A stretch of DNA of 28,218 bases from Enterococcus_I eurekensis (GTDB taxonomy: Bacteria > Bacillota > Bacilli > Lactobacillales > Enterococcaceae), in assembly GCF_042654605.1 (NCBI RefSeq), contig NZ_JBHSGT010000005.1:1-28218 (forward strand). Reading direction: 5' to 3'. Shown piece by piece: positions 8,495 to 15,562 of this stretch. Below the pieces are notes generated by a model. That model had not been told where the DNA came from. It did not search any database and was given only the letters and a program-made list of their open reading frames with translations. Each line of letters opens with the position of its first letter. Positions within the stretch are counted from its first letter, which is position 1. Made by a program: the position numbers and the translations under genes.

Positions 8495-8860
8495 TTATTT
8501 AACTGTTACAGATGCGCCAACTTCTTCTAAAGCTGCTTTTAATGCTTCAGCATCTTCTTTAGAGATGTTTTCTTTAACTGCTGCAGGAGCGCTATCTACT
8601 AAACCTTTAGCTTCTTTCAAGCCAAGACCAGTTGCTTCACGAACTGCTTTGATAACTTTAACTTTTGAGTCACCAGCTGATGTTAATTCAACTGTAAATT
8701 CTGTTTGCTCTTCAGCTGCAGATGCACCTGCTGCTGCTACAGCTACAGGAGCTGCTGCTGATACGCCAAATTCTTCTTCGATAGCTTTTACTAAGCCACT
8801 TAATTCTAAAATTGTTGCGCCTTTTAGCTCTTCAACAATGTTTTCAATGTTCAATGCCAT
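8495..8860 (-). CDS. rplL: ribosomal protein bL12 (L7/L12)
   Basis: A 121-residue stalk protein that recruits elongation factors to the ribosome. It has an N-terminal dimerisation segment (MALNIENIVEELKGATILELSGLVKAIE), an alanine/glycine-rich hinge at about 38-52, and a C-terminal factor-binding domain containing KVIKAVREATGLGLKEAKGLVD. The start is the ATG ending at 8860, preceded by GGAGG, which gives the conserved MALNIE start; the upstream ATG at 8875 overlaps that ribosome binding site. It follows rplJ by 50 bases and ends at a strong terminator. Expression is expected to be coupled to the L10 leader. Confidence 0.97.
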   Translation of the reverse strand: MALNIENIVEELKGATILELSGLVKAIEEEFGVSAAAPVAVAAAGASAAEEQTEFTVELTSAGDSKVKVIKAVREATGLGLKEAKGLVDSAPAAVKENISKEDAEALKAALEEVGASVTVK

Positions 8861-8910
8861 TTTAATTTCCTCCATTTAATGAATGTTTTTTTTGTTTTTT
8901 TATGCAGCGA

Positions 8911-9414
8911 TTAAGCTACTTCTTCTTCTTTGCTCTCGATAACTGCGTTGACAGCGTAAGCCACGTTGCGAACTGGCGCTTGTAATACAGATAAAAGCAT
9001 TGATAAAAGACCTTCGCGGTTTGGTAATTTTGCCAAAGCGATAATTTCTTCCAATGAAGAAACTTTTCCTTCGATTACGCCACCTTTAATTTCTAATGCT
9101 TTTGCCTCTTGTGCAAATTCGTCGATGATTTTCGCAGGTGCGACAACATCTTCGTTACTGAAAGCAACAGCAGTTGGACCTGTAAACACTTCGTCTAAAC
9201 CTTCTAAACCTGCTGCTTTCGCTGCACGTGAAAGAATAGAGTTTTTGATAACTTTGATCTCAACGCCAGCATCACGCAATTGTTTACGTAAACGAGTTAC
9301 TTCATCAACAGTTAAACCACGGTAGTCTACGATAACTACTGAAGCTGCTGCTTTGAATTTTTCGGTTACTTCTTCAACCAATACGGCTTTTTTAGCGATA
9401 ATTGCTTCACTCAT
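8911..9414 (-). CDS. rplJ: ribosomal protein uL10
   Basis: A 167-residue L10 that anchors the L12 stalk to 23S rRNA. Recognisable stretches are VVDYRGLTVDEVTRLRKQLRDAGVE and the N-terminal MSEAIIAKKAVLVEEV. The start is the ATG ending at 9414, preceded by AGGAGGTG; an upstream in-frame ATG at 9462 lies inside the leader terminator and is not credible. It is followed by rplL. An L10-type leader with an intrinsic terminator precedes it, so the L10-L12 complex probably autoregulates the operon by attenuation, as established in B. subtilis. Confidence 0.96.
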   Translation of the reverse strand: MSEAIIAKKAVLVEEVTEKFKAAASVVIVDYRGLTVDEVTRLRKQLRDAGVEIKVIKNSILSRAAKAAGLEGLDEVFTGPTAVAFSNEDVVAPAKIIDEFAQEAKALEIKGGVIEGKVSSLEEIIALAKLPNREGLLSMLLSVLQAPVRNVAYAVNAVIESKEEEVA

Positions 9415-9460
9415 TATTAATTTCACCTCCTGATTTTGATGGAAGAGTTCTTTGTAAAAC

Positions 9461-9568
9461 AAAAAACCCTATGCCACCGTAGACATAGAGGGACTATTGA
9501 ATGTTTTCCATCAATAAACGTCCTCGGTAGGAATTATGACTTGCGTCACCTACTGTCTTCGGTACAGT
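9461..9568 (-). promoter_or_regulatory. L10 leader (autoregulatory attenuator of rplJL)
   Basis: The region contains the L10-leader sequence signals TACCGAAGACAGTAGGTG and CCTACCGAGG, followed by a terminator-like hairpin. In the hairpin CCCTCTATG pairs with CATAGGG around TCTACGGTGG, and TTTTTT follows. The layout matches the Firmicute L10 leader, where L10(L12)4 binding favours termination. Confidence 0.88.
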
Positions 9569-9579
9569 TAACTATTAAC

Positions 9580-9612
9580 CTCAGCTATCTTATCATAGGA
9601 AAGATAGCTGAG
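9580..9612. repeat. perfect 12-bp inverted repeat over the rplJ promoter
   Basis: CTCAGCTATCTT and AAGATAGCTGAG are separated by nine bases. The repeat spans the -10 element and spacer of the predicted rplJ promoter and has no T run on either side, so it is not a standard terminator. In a read-through transcript it would form a stable stem between rplA and the L10 leader. Confidence 0.8.
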
Positions 9613-9616
9613 TCAA
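9587..9616 (-). promoter_or_regulatory. rplJ promoter
   Basis: TTGACT and TAAGAT are spaced by 18 bases on the minus strand between rplA and the L10 leader. The -10 and most of the spacer fall inside the 12-bp inverted repeat. Confidence 0.65.
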
Positions 9617-9632
9617 CTATTTTATTATTAAA

Positions 9633-10322
9633 TTAAAATGAGTTTTGATCTACATGAACACCAGGACCAAATGTTGTAGTCACAGAGATGTTTCTCATGT
9701 ATTGACCTTTAGCTGCTGCAGGTTTTGCTTTAACTAAAACATCATGGATTGTTCTGAAGTTTTCAACTAATTTTGCATCATCAAATGATACTTTACCAAT
9801 TGGAACATGAACGTTTCCAGCTTTGTCAACACGGTAAGTTACTTTACCAGCTTTAACTTCTTCAATCGCTTTAGTAACATCCATTGTTACAGTACCAGTT
9901 TTAGGGTTAGGCATTAAACCTTTAGGACCTAAGACACGACCTAATTTACCAACTTCAGCCATCATATCTGGAGTTGCTACTACGACATCAAAGTCGAACC
10001 AGCCACCTAAGATTTTTTGAGCTAAGTCGCCTTCGCCCACGAAATCAGCGCCAGCAGCTTCTGCTTCTTTTGCTTTTTCGCCTTTAGCGAATACTAATAC
10101 AGATTGTGTTTTACCAGTTCCGTTAGGTAATACTACTGCACCACGGATTTGTTGATCCGCTTTTTTAGGGTCTACATTTAGACGGTAAGCAACTTCAACA
10201 GTTGCGTCAAATTTTGCGATGTTTGTTTCTTTAGCTAATGCTACTGCTTCTTCTAATGAATAAGCTTTTGTTGCGTCAACTTTTTTTAATGCATCTTGCA
10301 TTTTTTTGCTTTTTTTAGCCAT
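9633..10322 (-). CDS. rplA: ribosomal protein uL1
   Basis: A 229-residue L1 of the ribosomal L1 stalk, which also acts as a translational repressor of its own mRNA in many bacteria. The family core is clear: LGRVLGPKGLMPNPKTGTVT in the middle and RVDKAGNVHVPIGKVSF after it. The ATG is preceded by AAGGAGG. It lies 104 bases downstream of rplK. That gap holds a GTGGGAGG...CCACAT motif also found before rplK, a possible L1 target. rplA and rplK form one unit, with rplJL downstream behind a separate promoter. Confidence 0.97.
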   Translation of the reverse strand: MAKKSKKMQDALKKVDATKAYSLEEAVALAKETNIAKFDATVEVAYRLNVDPKKADQQIRGAVVLPNGTGKTQSVLVFAKGEKAKEAEAAGADFVGEGDLAQKILGGWFDFDVVVATPDMMAEVGKLGRVLGPKGLMPNPKTGTVTMDVTKAIEEVKAGKVTYRVDKAGNVHVPIGKVSFDDAKLVENFRTIHDVLVKAKPAAAKGQYMRNISVTTTFGPGVHVDQNSF

Positions 10323-10341
10323 TTTTGTGTTTCCTCCTTAT

Positions 10342-10367
10342 GTGGTTATAGCGGTAGAACCTCCCAC
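10342..10367 (-). promoter_or_regulatory. GTGGGAGG...CCACA leader motif before rplA
   Basis: On the minus strand GTGGGAGG is followed 14 bases later by CCACA, just upstream of the rplA ribosome binding site. GTGG and CCAC can close a small stem. The same pair occurs before rplK. It may be an L1 binding site; this is an inference. Confidence 0.5.
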
Positions 10368-10426
10368 GTATCTGTGTTTTTCAATACAGTGTCAACTGAG
10401 AAGCTACTTCTTTAAGGTCTGTAGAA

Positions 10427-10849
10427 TTATGCTACAGTGATTCCCATGCTTCTTGCAGTTCCTTCAACCATGCGCATTGCTGCTTCAACAGTTGCTGCGT
10501 TTAGGTCTTCCATTTTCAATTCAGCGATTTCTTTGATTTGGTCGCTTGTTACTGTTGCAACTTTATCTTTGTTAGGAACGCCTGAACCTTTTTGGATGTT
10601 TGCTGCTTTCTTTAAAAGAACAGCTGCCGGTGGTGTTTTTGTTACGAATGTGAATGAACGGTCTTCGTATACAGAAATCACTACTGGAATAATTAAACCT
10701 GCTTGGTCTGCTGTACGAGCGTTAAATTCTTTAGTGAATCCCATAATGTTAACGCCTGCTTGACCTAATGCTGGCCCTACTGGTGGAGCTGGTGTTGCTT
10801 TACCTGCAGGAATTTGCAATTTAACGATTTTTTCTACTTTTTTTGCCAC
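10427..10849 (-). CDS. rplK: ribosomal protein uL11
   Basis: A 140-residue L11 that binds the GTPase-associated centre of 23S rRNA and is needed for RelA-type stringent signalling. The N-terminal domain contains LQIPAGKATPAPPVGPALGQAGVNI, and the C-terminal RNA-binding domain contains KTPPAAVLLKKAANI and ends with GTARSMGI. The start is GTG with AAGGAGG upstream. It has its own extended -10 promoter immediately after sdaAA. In many Firmicutes rplK directly follows nusG; here the two serine dehydratase genes separate them. Confidence 0.97.
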   Translation of the reverse strand: MAKKVEKIVKLQIPAGKATPAPPVGPALGQAGVNIMGFTKEFNARTADQAGLIIPVVISVYEDRSFTFVTKTPPAAVLLKKAANIQKGSGVPNKDKVATVTSDQIKEIAELKMEDLNAATVEAAMRMVEGTARSMGITVA

Positions 10850-10875
10850 GAGACATACCTCCTTGAGTCCGTGAT

Positions 10876-10909
10876 GTGGTTAATTGGAGATACAAATTTC
10901 TCCTCCCAC
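10876..10909 (-). promoter_or_regulatory. GTGGGAGG...CCACA leader motif before rplK
   Basis: GTGGGAGG is followed 22 bases later by CCACA, upstream of the rplK ribosome binding site. A second internal pairing, GGAGA with TCTCC, fits a helix-bulge-helix. It is the counterpart of the motif before rplA and a candidate L1 autoregulatory site. Confidence 0.55.
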
Positions 10910-10950
10910 TTAAAACTTACGTGTGCATAGACTAAACGCACACTCAAAAC

Positions 10951-10978
10951 ATTATAGCAGAATTAATTTAAATTTCAA
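10951..10978 (-). promoter_or_regulatory. rplK promoter
   Basis: TTGAAA and TATAAT are spaced by 16 bases with a TGC extended -10. It begins 10 bases after the sdaAA stop. A GTGTGC/GCACAC hairpin follows in the early transcript. Confidence 0.8.
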
Positions 10979-10987
10979 CTATTTAAA

Positions 10988-11854
10988 CTACTTTTCTAGA
11001 ATTTCTTTTGTCAGGCGCTGCGCAGTTGGTGTCACTGCTAAGCCCCCTTCGGCTGTTTCCTTAAAAATACTCGGCATTTGGCGTCCTACCCGGTACATCG
11101 TTGCAATGACTTCATCGACTGGAATGACACTTTGAATGCCGGCTAAAGCCATATCGGCTGAAATAAACGCTTGTGACGAGCCTAAAGCATTACGCTTAAC
11201 ACAAGGAACTTCAACTAATCCCGCAACAGGATCACAAATTAAACCCATCATATTTTTTAAGGTCATCGCAATTGCCTGTCCCGCTTGTTCTGCTGTTCCA
11301 CCTTTAGCCAAAACAAGCGCTGCAGCCGCCATCGCACTCGCTGATCCTATCTCAGCTTGACATCCACCTTCTGCACCCGAAATGGAAGCATTATTAGCCA
11401 TGACTAAACCAAAAGCACCCGCAGCAAACAAGAAATCGAGCTGTTGACGACGACTTAATTGTAATTTTTCACGACAAGCCATCAAGACACCAGGTACCAC
11501 ACCGGCACTTCCCGCTGTCGGTGTCGCACAAACGAGTCCCATCTTGGCGTTGACTTCATTCACTCCGATTGCATTACGAACTGCTTTTAAAATTAAATCA
11601 CCGCTTAAAAAATCAGCTGTTTCTAAGTATTCATCCATCCTTTTCGCATCGCCGCCTGTCAGACCTGTTACTGAAACCACACCGGCAACGCCCTCAGCGA
11701 CAGATTGCTCCATAACAGTTAAGTTGCGTTCCATCAAGTCAAGAATCTCTTCTTTTGTTCGACCAGTCATTTCGATTTCAACTGCAATCATTAATTCCGC
11801 AACTGAATCGTACTTGGCACTTTGATCAACTAAATCTTCTACTGAATAAAACAT
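10988..11854 (-). CDS. sdaAA: L-serine dehydratase, iron-sulfur-dependent, alpha subunit
   Basis: The catalytic subunit of the two-subunit [4Fe-4S] L-serine dehydratase, which converts serine to pyruvate and ammonia. Cysteines expected to hold the cluster are visible in LVCATPTAGSAG, EGGCQAEIGSASAM, LICDPVAG and VEVPCVKRN. Length 288 is normal for the Gram-positive type. AGGGG precedes the ATG at 11854, and the gap to the sdaAB stop is 15 bases, so the two subunits are co-transcribed. The gene ends 10 bases before the rplK promoter with no terminator between, so some read-through into ribosomal genes is possible. Confidence 0.95.
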   Translation of the reverse strand: MFYSVEDLVDQSAKYDSVAELMIAVEIEMTGRTKEEILDLMERNLTVMEQSVAEGVAGVVSVTGLTGGDAKRMDEYLETADFLSGDLILKAVRNAIGVNEVNAKMGLVCATPTAGSAGVVPGVLMACREKLQLSRRQQLDFLFAAGAFGLVMANNASISGAEGGCQAEIGSASAMAAAALVLAKGGTAEQAGQAIAMTLKNMMGLICDPVAGLVEVPCVKRNALGSSQAFISADMALAGIQSVIPVDEVIATMYRVGRQMPSIFKETAEGGLAVTPTAQRLTKEILEK

Positions 11855-11869
11855 TTATCTTTTGCCCCT

Positions 11870-12535
11870 TTATTCAAAATATGAAGCGCTATAGATAGAA
11901 TCTATTTGCTGGATTTTTTCTAAAAATGAATCTTGACGTTCATCAGTCTCAATAATCATGATGGCCTTTTCGCCTTTTGATTCTCGCGTAACTGTCATCG
12001 TTCCGATATTGACTTTAGCTTCCGAAAATAGTTGCGTCACTTTCGCAATCATTCCTGGAACATCTTGATGAACGATAATAAAAGTTGGTGTCCCTAAAGA
12101 TAATGAAAGTTTGAATCCATTCACCTCAGAAATTTGAATATTTCCGCCACCAATTGAAATGCCTGTGACAGTTAACTTATGCTCGCCCTTACTAACTTTT
12201 AATTGCACCATATTCGGATGTTCTGCTTTTTCTTTTTTGGGAATAAAGCCGACCTCCATACCTGATTCATAGGCAATCTTTATAGAATCAGCTAAGCGTG
12301 GATCATCGGGTTCCATGCCTAATAAACCACCGACTAAAGCAATATCTGTTCCATGTCCGCGATAAGTTTTAGCAAACGATTCATATAAATAAATATCTAC
12401 ACTGTCTGGTAGCATGCCAAAAATTCGCCGAACAACTTTTCCGATTCTAGCTGCCCCTGCTGTATGTGAGCTACTTGGACCAATCATAATTGGACCGATA
12501 ATATCAAAAACACTACGATATTTTAATTGCTCCAT
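11870..12535 (-). CDS. sdaAB: L-serine dehydratase, iron-sulfur-dependent, beta subunit
   Basis: A 221-residue beta subunit. The N-terminal part has the family motif IGPSSSHTAGAARIGK, and the C-terminal part is an ACT domain (PTFIIVHQDVPGMIAKVTQLF, about residues 148-215), likely a serine or regulatory site. The start is the ATG ending at 12535, with AAAGGGAGGT 8 bases upstream; the in-frame ATG at 12571 has no comparable site. It follows the nusG terminator, so it needs its own promoter; a candidate of only moderate quality lies near 12580-12615. It pairs with sdaAA. Confidence 0.94.
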   Translation of the reverse strand: MEQLKYRSVFDIIGPIMIGPSSSHTAGAARIGKVVRRIFGMLPDSVDIYLYESFAKTYRGHGTDIALVGGLLGMEPDDPRLADSIKIAYESGMEVGFIPKKEKAEHPNMVQLKVSKGEHKLTVTGISIGGGNIQISEVNGFKLSLSLGTPTFIIVHQDVPGMIAKVTQLFSEAKVNIGTMTVTRESKGEKAIMIIETDERQDSFLEKIQQIDSIYSASYFE

Positions 12536-12691
12536 TTCAACACCTCCCTTTCTTAATACGTGCGTTATCACAACTCACATTACATTAACGCGAAGCCTTT
12601 CACATAGCAATAGAAATTATCTCTTTTTAATCAAAATTCAGAATTTTTTCATAAAAGAATGAAATCGTTCACTTAATCGATTTTTGGTCAC

Positions 12692-12722
12692 AAAAAAGCC
12701 ATCAAGTAACATTCTTGATGGC
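12692..12722 (-). terminator. nusG terminator
   Basis: GCCATCAAG pairs with CTTGATGGC around a seven-base loop, followed on the minus strand by TTTTTT. It separates nusG from the sda genes. Confidence 0.92.
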
Positions 12723-12733
12723 TTATCCAATCA

Positions 12734-13279
12734 TTAACTTAATTGTTCAATTTGATCAAAGTCAAGTTCGGTACTTGTTTCACGACCGAACATTTCAACG
12801 TTAACTTTTAATTTACGTTTTTCATCGTCGATTTCTGTCACTTGTCCTTCTAAACCAGCAAAAGCACCTTCAATAATTTTGATTGTTTCGCCTAAAGATA
12901 AGCTCAATTCAACATTGCGGATATTCATTCCTAATGATTTCAAGATTGAATTGATTTCTTCTGGCAATAACGGTGCCGGTTTACTACCTGCTCCATGTGA
13001 ACCTACGAAACCAGTCACACCTGGCGTATTTCGAACAACATACCAAGACTCATCTGTCATTGTCATTTCAACTAAAACATAACCTGGGAAAGTTTTATTA
13101 ATTACTTCTTTTTCTTTACCATTTTTAACTTCTTTCGTCGTTTCTTCTGGTACAACGACTCTAAAAATATAGTCTCCCATTCTCATGCTTTGTGCACGGG
13201 ATTCAATATTCGCTTTTACACGATTTTCATAGCCTGAATACGTATGTAAGACATACCAACTTTTTTCAAAAGATTCCAT
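12734..13279 (-). CDS. nusG: transcription termination/antitermination factor NusG
   Basis: A 181-residue NusG that binds RNA polymerase and modulates pausing, termination and coupling to the ribosome. The NGN domain starts at WYVLHTYSGYENRVKANIE, and the C-terminal KOW domain contains GETIKIIEGAFAGLEGQV. The start is the ATG ending at 13279, with TTAGGAG 9 bases upstream; a TTG-initiated extension to 13312 is unlikely. It is downstream of secE, but a promoter-like TGC-TATAAT and a terminator-like hairpin lie in the 122-base gap, so it may be regulated apart from secE. A strong terminator follows. Confidence 0.96.
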   Translation of the reverse strand: MESFEKSWYVLHTYSGYENRVKANIESRAQSMRMGDYIFRVVVPEETTKEVKNGKEKEVINKTFPGYVLVEMTMTDESWYVVRNTPGVTGFVGSHGAGSKPAPLLPEEINSILKSLGMNIRNVELSLSLGETIKIIEGAFAGLEGQVTEIDDEKRKLKVNVEMFGRETSTELDFDQIEQLS

Positions 13280-13317
13280 TTTTTTGGCTCCTAATCTTAT
13301 TTTCTTCAACACAAACT

Positions 13318-13346
13318 AAAAAAACCTCGATGATTCGAAGTTTTTT
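13318..13346 (-). promoter_or_regulatory. terminator-like hairpin in the nusG leader
   Basis: AAAAAACTTCGA pairs with TCGAGGTTTTTT around a four-base loop, followed by another T on the minus strand. It lies about 40 bases upstream of nusG and immediately downstream of a TATAAT. It may attenuate read-through from secE or shield the 5' end of a nusG transcript. Confidence 0.6.
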
Positions 13347-13355
13347 CTCAACAAT

Positions 13356-13361
13356 ATTATA
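13356..13361 (-). promoter_or_regulatory. extended -10 promoter upstream of nusG
   Basis: TGC-TATAAT on the minus strand between secE and nusG, with a weak -35. Initiation would fall right at the start of the adjacent hairpin. Confidence 0.5.
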
Positions 13362-13401
13362 GCACCTGAATCACATTTTTACTAGCGATAGCTTTGGATT
13401 T

Positions 13402-13572
13402 CTATTTTAAAATCCAACTAAAGACTGTTTGAACACCAGTATCCATCACGTAGAAAAGAATCGCAAAGATGATAGACGTTTGAATAACGATCATCGCATC
13501 GCGACGCAATTGTTTGCCTGTAGGCCATGTTACTTTTTTCATTTCTTCTTTCACACCACGGATAAATTTCAT
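13402..13572 (-). CDS. secE: preprotein translocase subunit SecE
   Basis: A 56-residue single-span SecE that clamps SecY in the membrane. Translated from the minus strand it begins MKFIRGVKEEMKKVTWPTGKQ, with the hallmark KVTWPT, followed by one transmembrane helix (IVIQTSIIFAILFYVMDTGV). GGGGG overlapping the rpmG stop serves as the ribosome binding site. It lies 11 bases after rpmG and upstream of nusG, the classic rpmG-secE-nusG order. It is easy to miss because of its length. Confidence 0.95.
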   Translation of the reverse strand: MKFIRGVKEEMKKVTWPTGKQLRRDAMIVIQTSIIFAILFYVMDTGVQTVFSWILK

Positions 13573-13583
13573 CGATTAACCCC

Positions 13584-13736
13584 CTACTTGGTTTCTTTAT
13601 GCACCGTATGCTTTTTACAATATTTACAAAATTTATTAACTTCTAATCGGTCTCCCTTTTTACCCTCGTTAACTGATTTCGAGTAATTACGAGAACCACA
13701 GATTGAACAAGCTAAGGCTGATTTTCTAACTGCCAT
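13584..13736 (-). CDS. rpmG: ribosomal protein bL33, zinc-binding form
   Basis: A 50-residue L33 beginning MAVRKSALACSICGSRNY and ending KFCKYCKKHTVHKETK. Two CxxC pairs (C10/C13 and C37/C40) show the zinc-binding (C+) form. Bacteria with both forms often replace the C+ copy under zinc starvation; no second copy is in this window. AAAGGAGG precedes the ATG. It is the first gene of rpmG-secE-nusG and has a strong promoter. Confidence 0.95.
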   Translation of the reverse strand: MAVRKSALACSICGSRNYSKSVNEGKKGDRLEVNKFCKYCKKHTVHKETK

Positions 13737-13778
13737 AAGACGGCCTCCTTTAGAGCTTTACAAATAATCATTACGCTA

Positions 13779-13807
13779 AATTTATCATGATTTTGAAAAA
13801 CTGTCAA
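13779..13807 (-). promoter_or_regulatory. rpmG-secE promoter
   Basis: TTGACA and TAAATT are spaced by exactly 17 bases on the minus strand. The rpmG start is about 43 bases downstream. It is divergent from the cbpA-like gene. Confidence 0.85.
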
Positions 13808-13840
13808 TTCGAACTAGGACTTTCCTTATTTTTATGATAT

Positions 13841-13846
13841 TATAAT
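13841..13846 (+). promoter_or_regulatory. -10 element of the CBS-ACT gene
   Basis: A perfect TATAAT lies about 36 bases before the ATG at 13882, with a poor -35 (GACTTT). The next open frame begins just downstream. Confidence 0.55.
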
Positions 13847-13881
13847 TAAGTTAAAAATAGATGAAATTTGGAGGAGTATAC

Positions 13882-14511
13882 ATGCTATTGGCGTCTGCCG
13901 TTATAAAAAGAGATTCTTTAACCATTATTAATGAATCTCAAACGTTAGCTGAAGCGTTAGAAATTTTAGAAACATCCGATAATCGCTGTGCCCCAATATT
14001 AGATGATACTAATCTACTATTTAGAGGGAATATTTATAAGATGCACTTATACCGTCACAAGTCACAAGGTGGCGATATGAATTTACCCGTTACTTACTTA
14101 TTGAAAAATGCTACGAAGTTCATTTATGAGAATGCTTCTACTTTTAATATCTTATTCACCTTACGTGATTTACCTTATATTGCTGTTTTAGATGAACATC
14201 AAACATTCATCGGTATCTTGATGCATGAAAAAATGCTTGATTTTTATTGGCATGAACTAGGAATTGAAGACGGCCATTGTCTCCTAACGGTCGAAACGCA
14301 CGGAAAACCAAACGATATTGCGACTATTACAAAAATTGTTACCAAGTATTCACCTTTAGTTAATTTATTCTTATTGAATTCCACAACATATCCGAATAGA
14401 CAAGAAATATCAATGACTTTTCCTAAACAAACAGAAAAAGAAGTTCTTGAAAAAATTATGAATCGCTTGGAACGAAAACAATTCCACACGTTGAAATTGT
14501 CTAAAATTTAA
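13882..14511 (+). CDS. cbpA: CBS-ACT protein, CbpA-type c-di-AMP-binding family
   Basis: A 209-residue protein with two CBS motifs (about residues 3-60 and 70-122) and a C-terminal ACT-like domain (about 131-205, starting HCLLTVETHGKPNDIATITKI). This architecture is shared by AcuB and by the listerial c-di-AMP-binding protein CbpA; the YkuL/DarB/CbpB type lacks the ACT part. The ATG at 13882 has GGAGGAG directly upstream, so the in-frame ATG at 13861, which lies before that site, is rejected. It has its own promoter and terminator. Adenine-nucleotide binding is expected from the CBS pair; specificity for c-di-AMP is inferred. AcuB-like function is the alternative. Confidence 0.72.
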   Translation: MLLASAVIKRDSLTIINESQTLAEALEILETSDNRCAPILDDTNLLFRGNIYKMHLYRHKSQGGDMNLPVTYLLKNATKFIYENASTFNILFTLRDLPYIAVLDEHQTFIGILMHEKMLDFYWHELGIEDGHCLLTVETHGKPNDIATITKIVTKYSPLVNLFLLNSTTYPNRQEISMTFPKQTEKEVLEKIMNRLERKQFHTLKLSKI

Positions 14512-14557
14512 AATACCTACCTACGGACTCTTCGATTGGTCAGTAGGTAGGTATTTT
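14510..14557 (+). terminator. terminator between cbpA-like gene and lipid kinase
   Basis: AATACCTACCTAC pairs with GTAGGTAGGTATT around an 18-base loop with internal pairing, and TTTT-CATTTTTT follows on the plus strand. The convergent lipid kinase gene may also use it. Confidence 0.85.
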
Positions 14558-14572
14558 CATTTTTTATATGCG

Positions 14573-15526
14573 TTACAAAAACCAAATATTTTGAGTATTT
14601 GGTTGTAACGTAAAATCAAAAGCATTTTGTTCAATGACTTCTCCATCAACTTGGCAAAACTGTTGAGTCGTTGAAACAATCCGTAACTTATTGGTTGAAA
14701 AATGGATAAAATCCTTTGATTTTTCTTGCTTTTTAAATAGTAATAAAAAAATCAACTTAAAGATAATGAAAAAAGAATGTTTTTCGACAACGACACACTC
14801 AAATTCTGGTGATTGACTGTCAGCCATTGGGGCAAGTGGAATGCCCCCACCTAAATAGGGATGATTAGTCATCGTACATAAAAAAGTCTTTTTGAAATTT
14901 AACTCTTGGCCATTTGCTTCAATTAGTACTGGGAAACCTTTTTGTTTAAAAAGTGCTTTGAAAATCGGAAAAATATAGACAAATGAAGATAAAAATTGTT
15001 TCTTCTCTGTTTTCGTCGTTTGATAGACAATCACGCCATCAATTCCAATACCTAAACTATTGATTACAACACCTTTTTTCCCAGTTATTTGTTCATGGTA
15101 AGAAAATATATTAATTTTTTGCGGTCTTTGAGCTTTAATAATTTGCCAAAAAGCTTGAACTGGATCAAGTGAGATACCAAACCCTCGTGCAAAGTCATTT
15201 CCTGAGCCTGCTGGGATATATGAAACAGGCGCTTGAGACTTTAAGTAATTCAAACGCTCGACGACTTGGTGTAACGTCCCGTCGCCTCCAACAACAATTA
15301 CTAAAGGAAAAGTCACTGCCTCATCACGTTCTTCTTCACGCCAAGCACGTAAAGTCGATTGATTCAATTCATCAATAAAGGCAATTTCATGTCCAGGAAA
15401 TTCTGTAAAATAAGCGGTATAATGAAATTGATATTTTTTTAACAACTCAATAATAATATCGCTATGTTTCTTGCCCTTACCCCCACCAGAAGCAGGGTTA
15501 ACAATTAAATGATAATGGAATTTCAA
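14573..15526 (-). CDS. diacylglycerol kinase-type lipid kinase (YegS/DgkB family)
   Basis: A 317-residue enzyme of the DAGK catalytic family, which phosphorylates diacylglycerol or a related lipid for phospholipid recycling. The motifs VNPASGGGKGK (about 9-19), VVGGDGTLHQVV (nucleotide binding, near 85-95) and YIPAGSGNDFARGF are all present. The start is placed at a TTG ending at 15526, with GAGG 8 bases upstream, which gives MKFHYHLIVNPASGG. The open frame runs upstream to 15652, but that extension overlaps both the predicted promoter (TATAAT at 15563-15568) and the 3' end of the candidate RNA. The C-terminal domain is shorter than in some DgkB proteins. Lipid substrate unknown. Confidence 0.85.
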   Translation of the reverse strand: MKFHYHLIVNPASGGGKGKKHSDIIIELLKKYQFHYTAYFTEFPGHEIAFIDELNQSTLRAWREEERDEAVTFPLVIVVGGDGTLHQVVERLNYLKSQAPVSYIPAGSGNDFARGFGISLDPVQAFWQIIKAQRPQKINIFSYHEQITGKKGVVINSLGIGIDGVIVYQTTKTEKKQFLSSFVYIFPIFKALFKQKGFPVLIEANGQELNFKKTFLCTMTNHPYLGGGIPLAPMADSQSPEFECVVVEKHSFFIIFKLIFLLLFKKQEKSKDFIHFSTNKLRIVSTTQQFCQVDGEVIEQNAFDFTLQPNTQNIWFL

Positions 15527-15562
15527 ATCCTTAACCTCGTCATCTCTTAAGTCTTTCTTAAT

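Noticed and set aside
8565..9325. Long plus-strand frames opposite rplL and rplJ
   Set aside because: They have no ribosome binding sites and reflect codon bias on the opposite strand of highly expressed ribosomal genes.
12659..12674. cre-like sequence ATGAAATCGTTCACTT upstream of sdaAB
   Set aside because: It has at least three mismatches to the consensus and lies about 125 bases from the gene; not enough to call.
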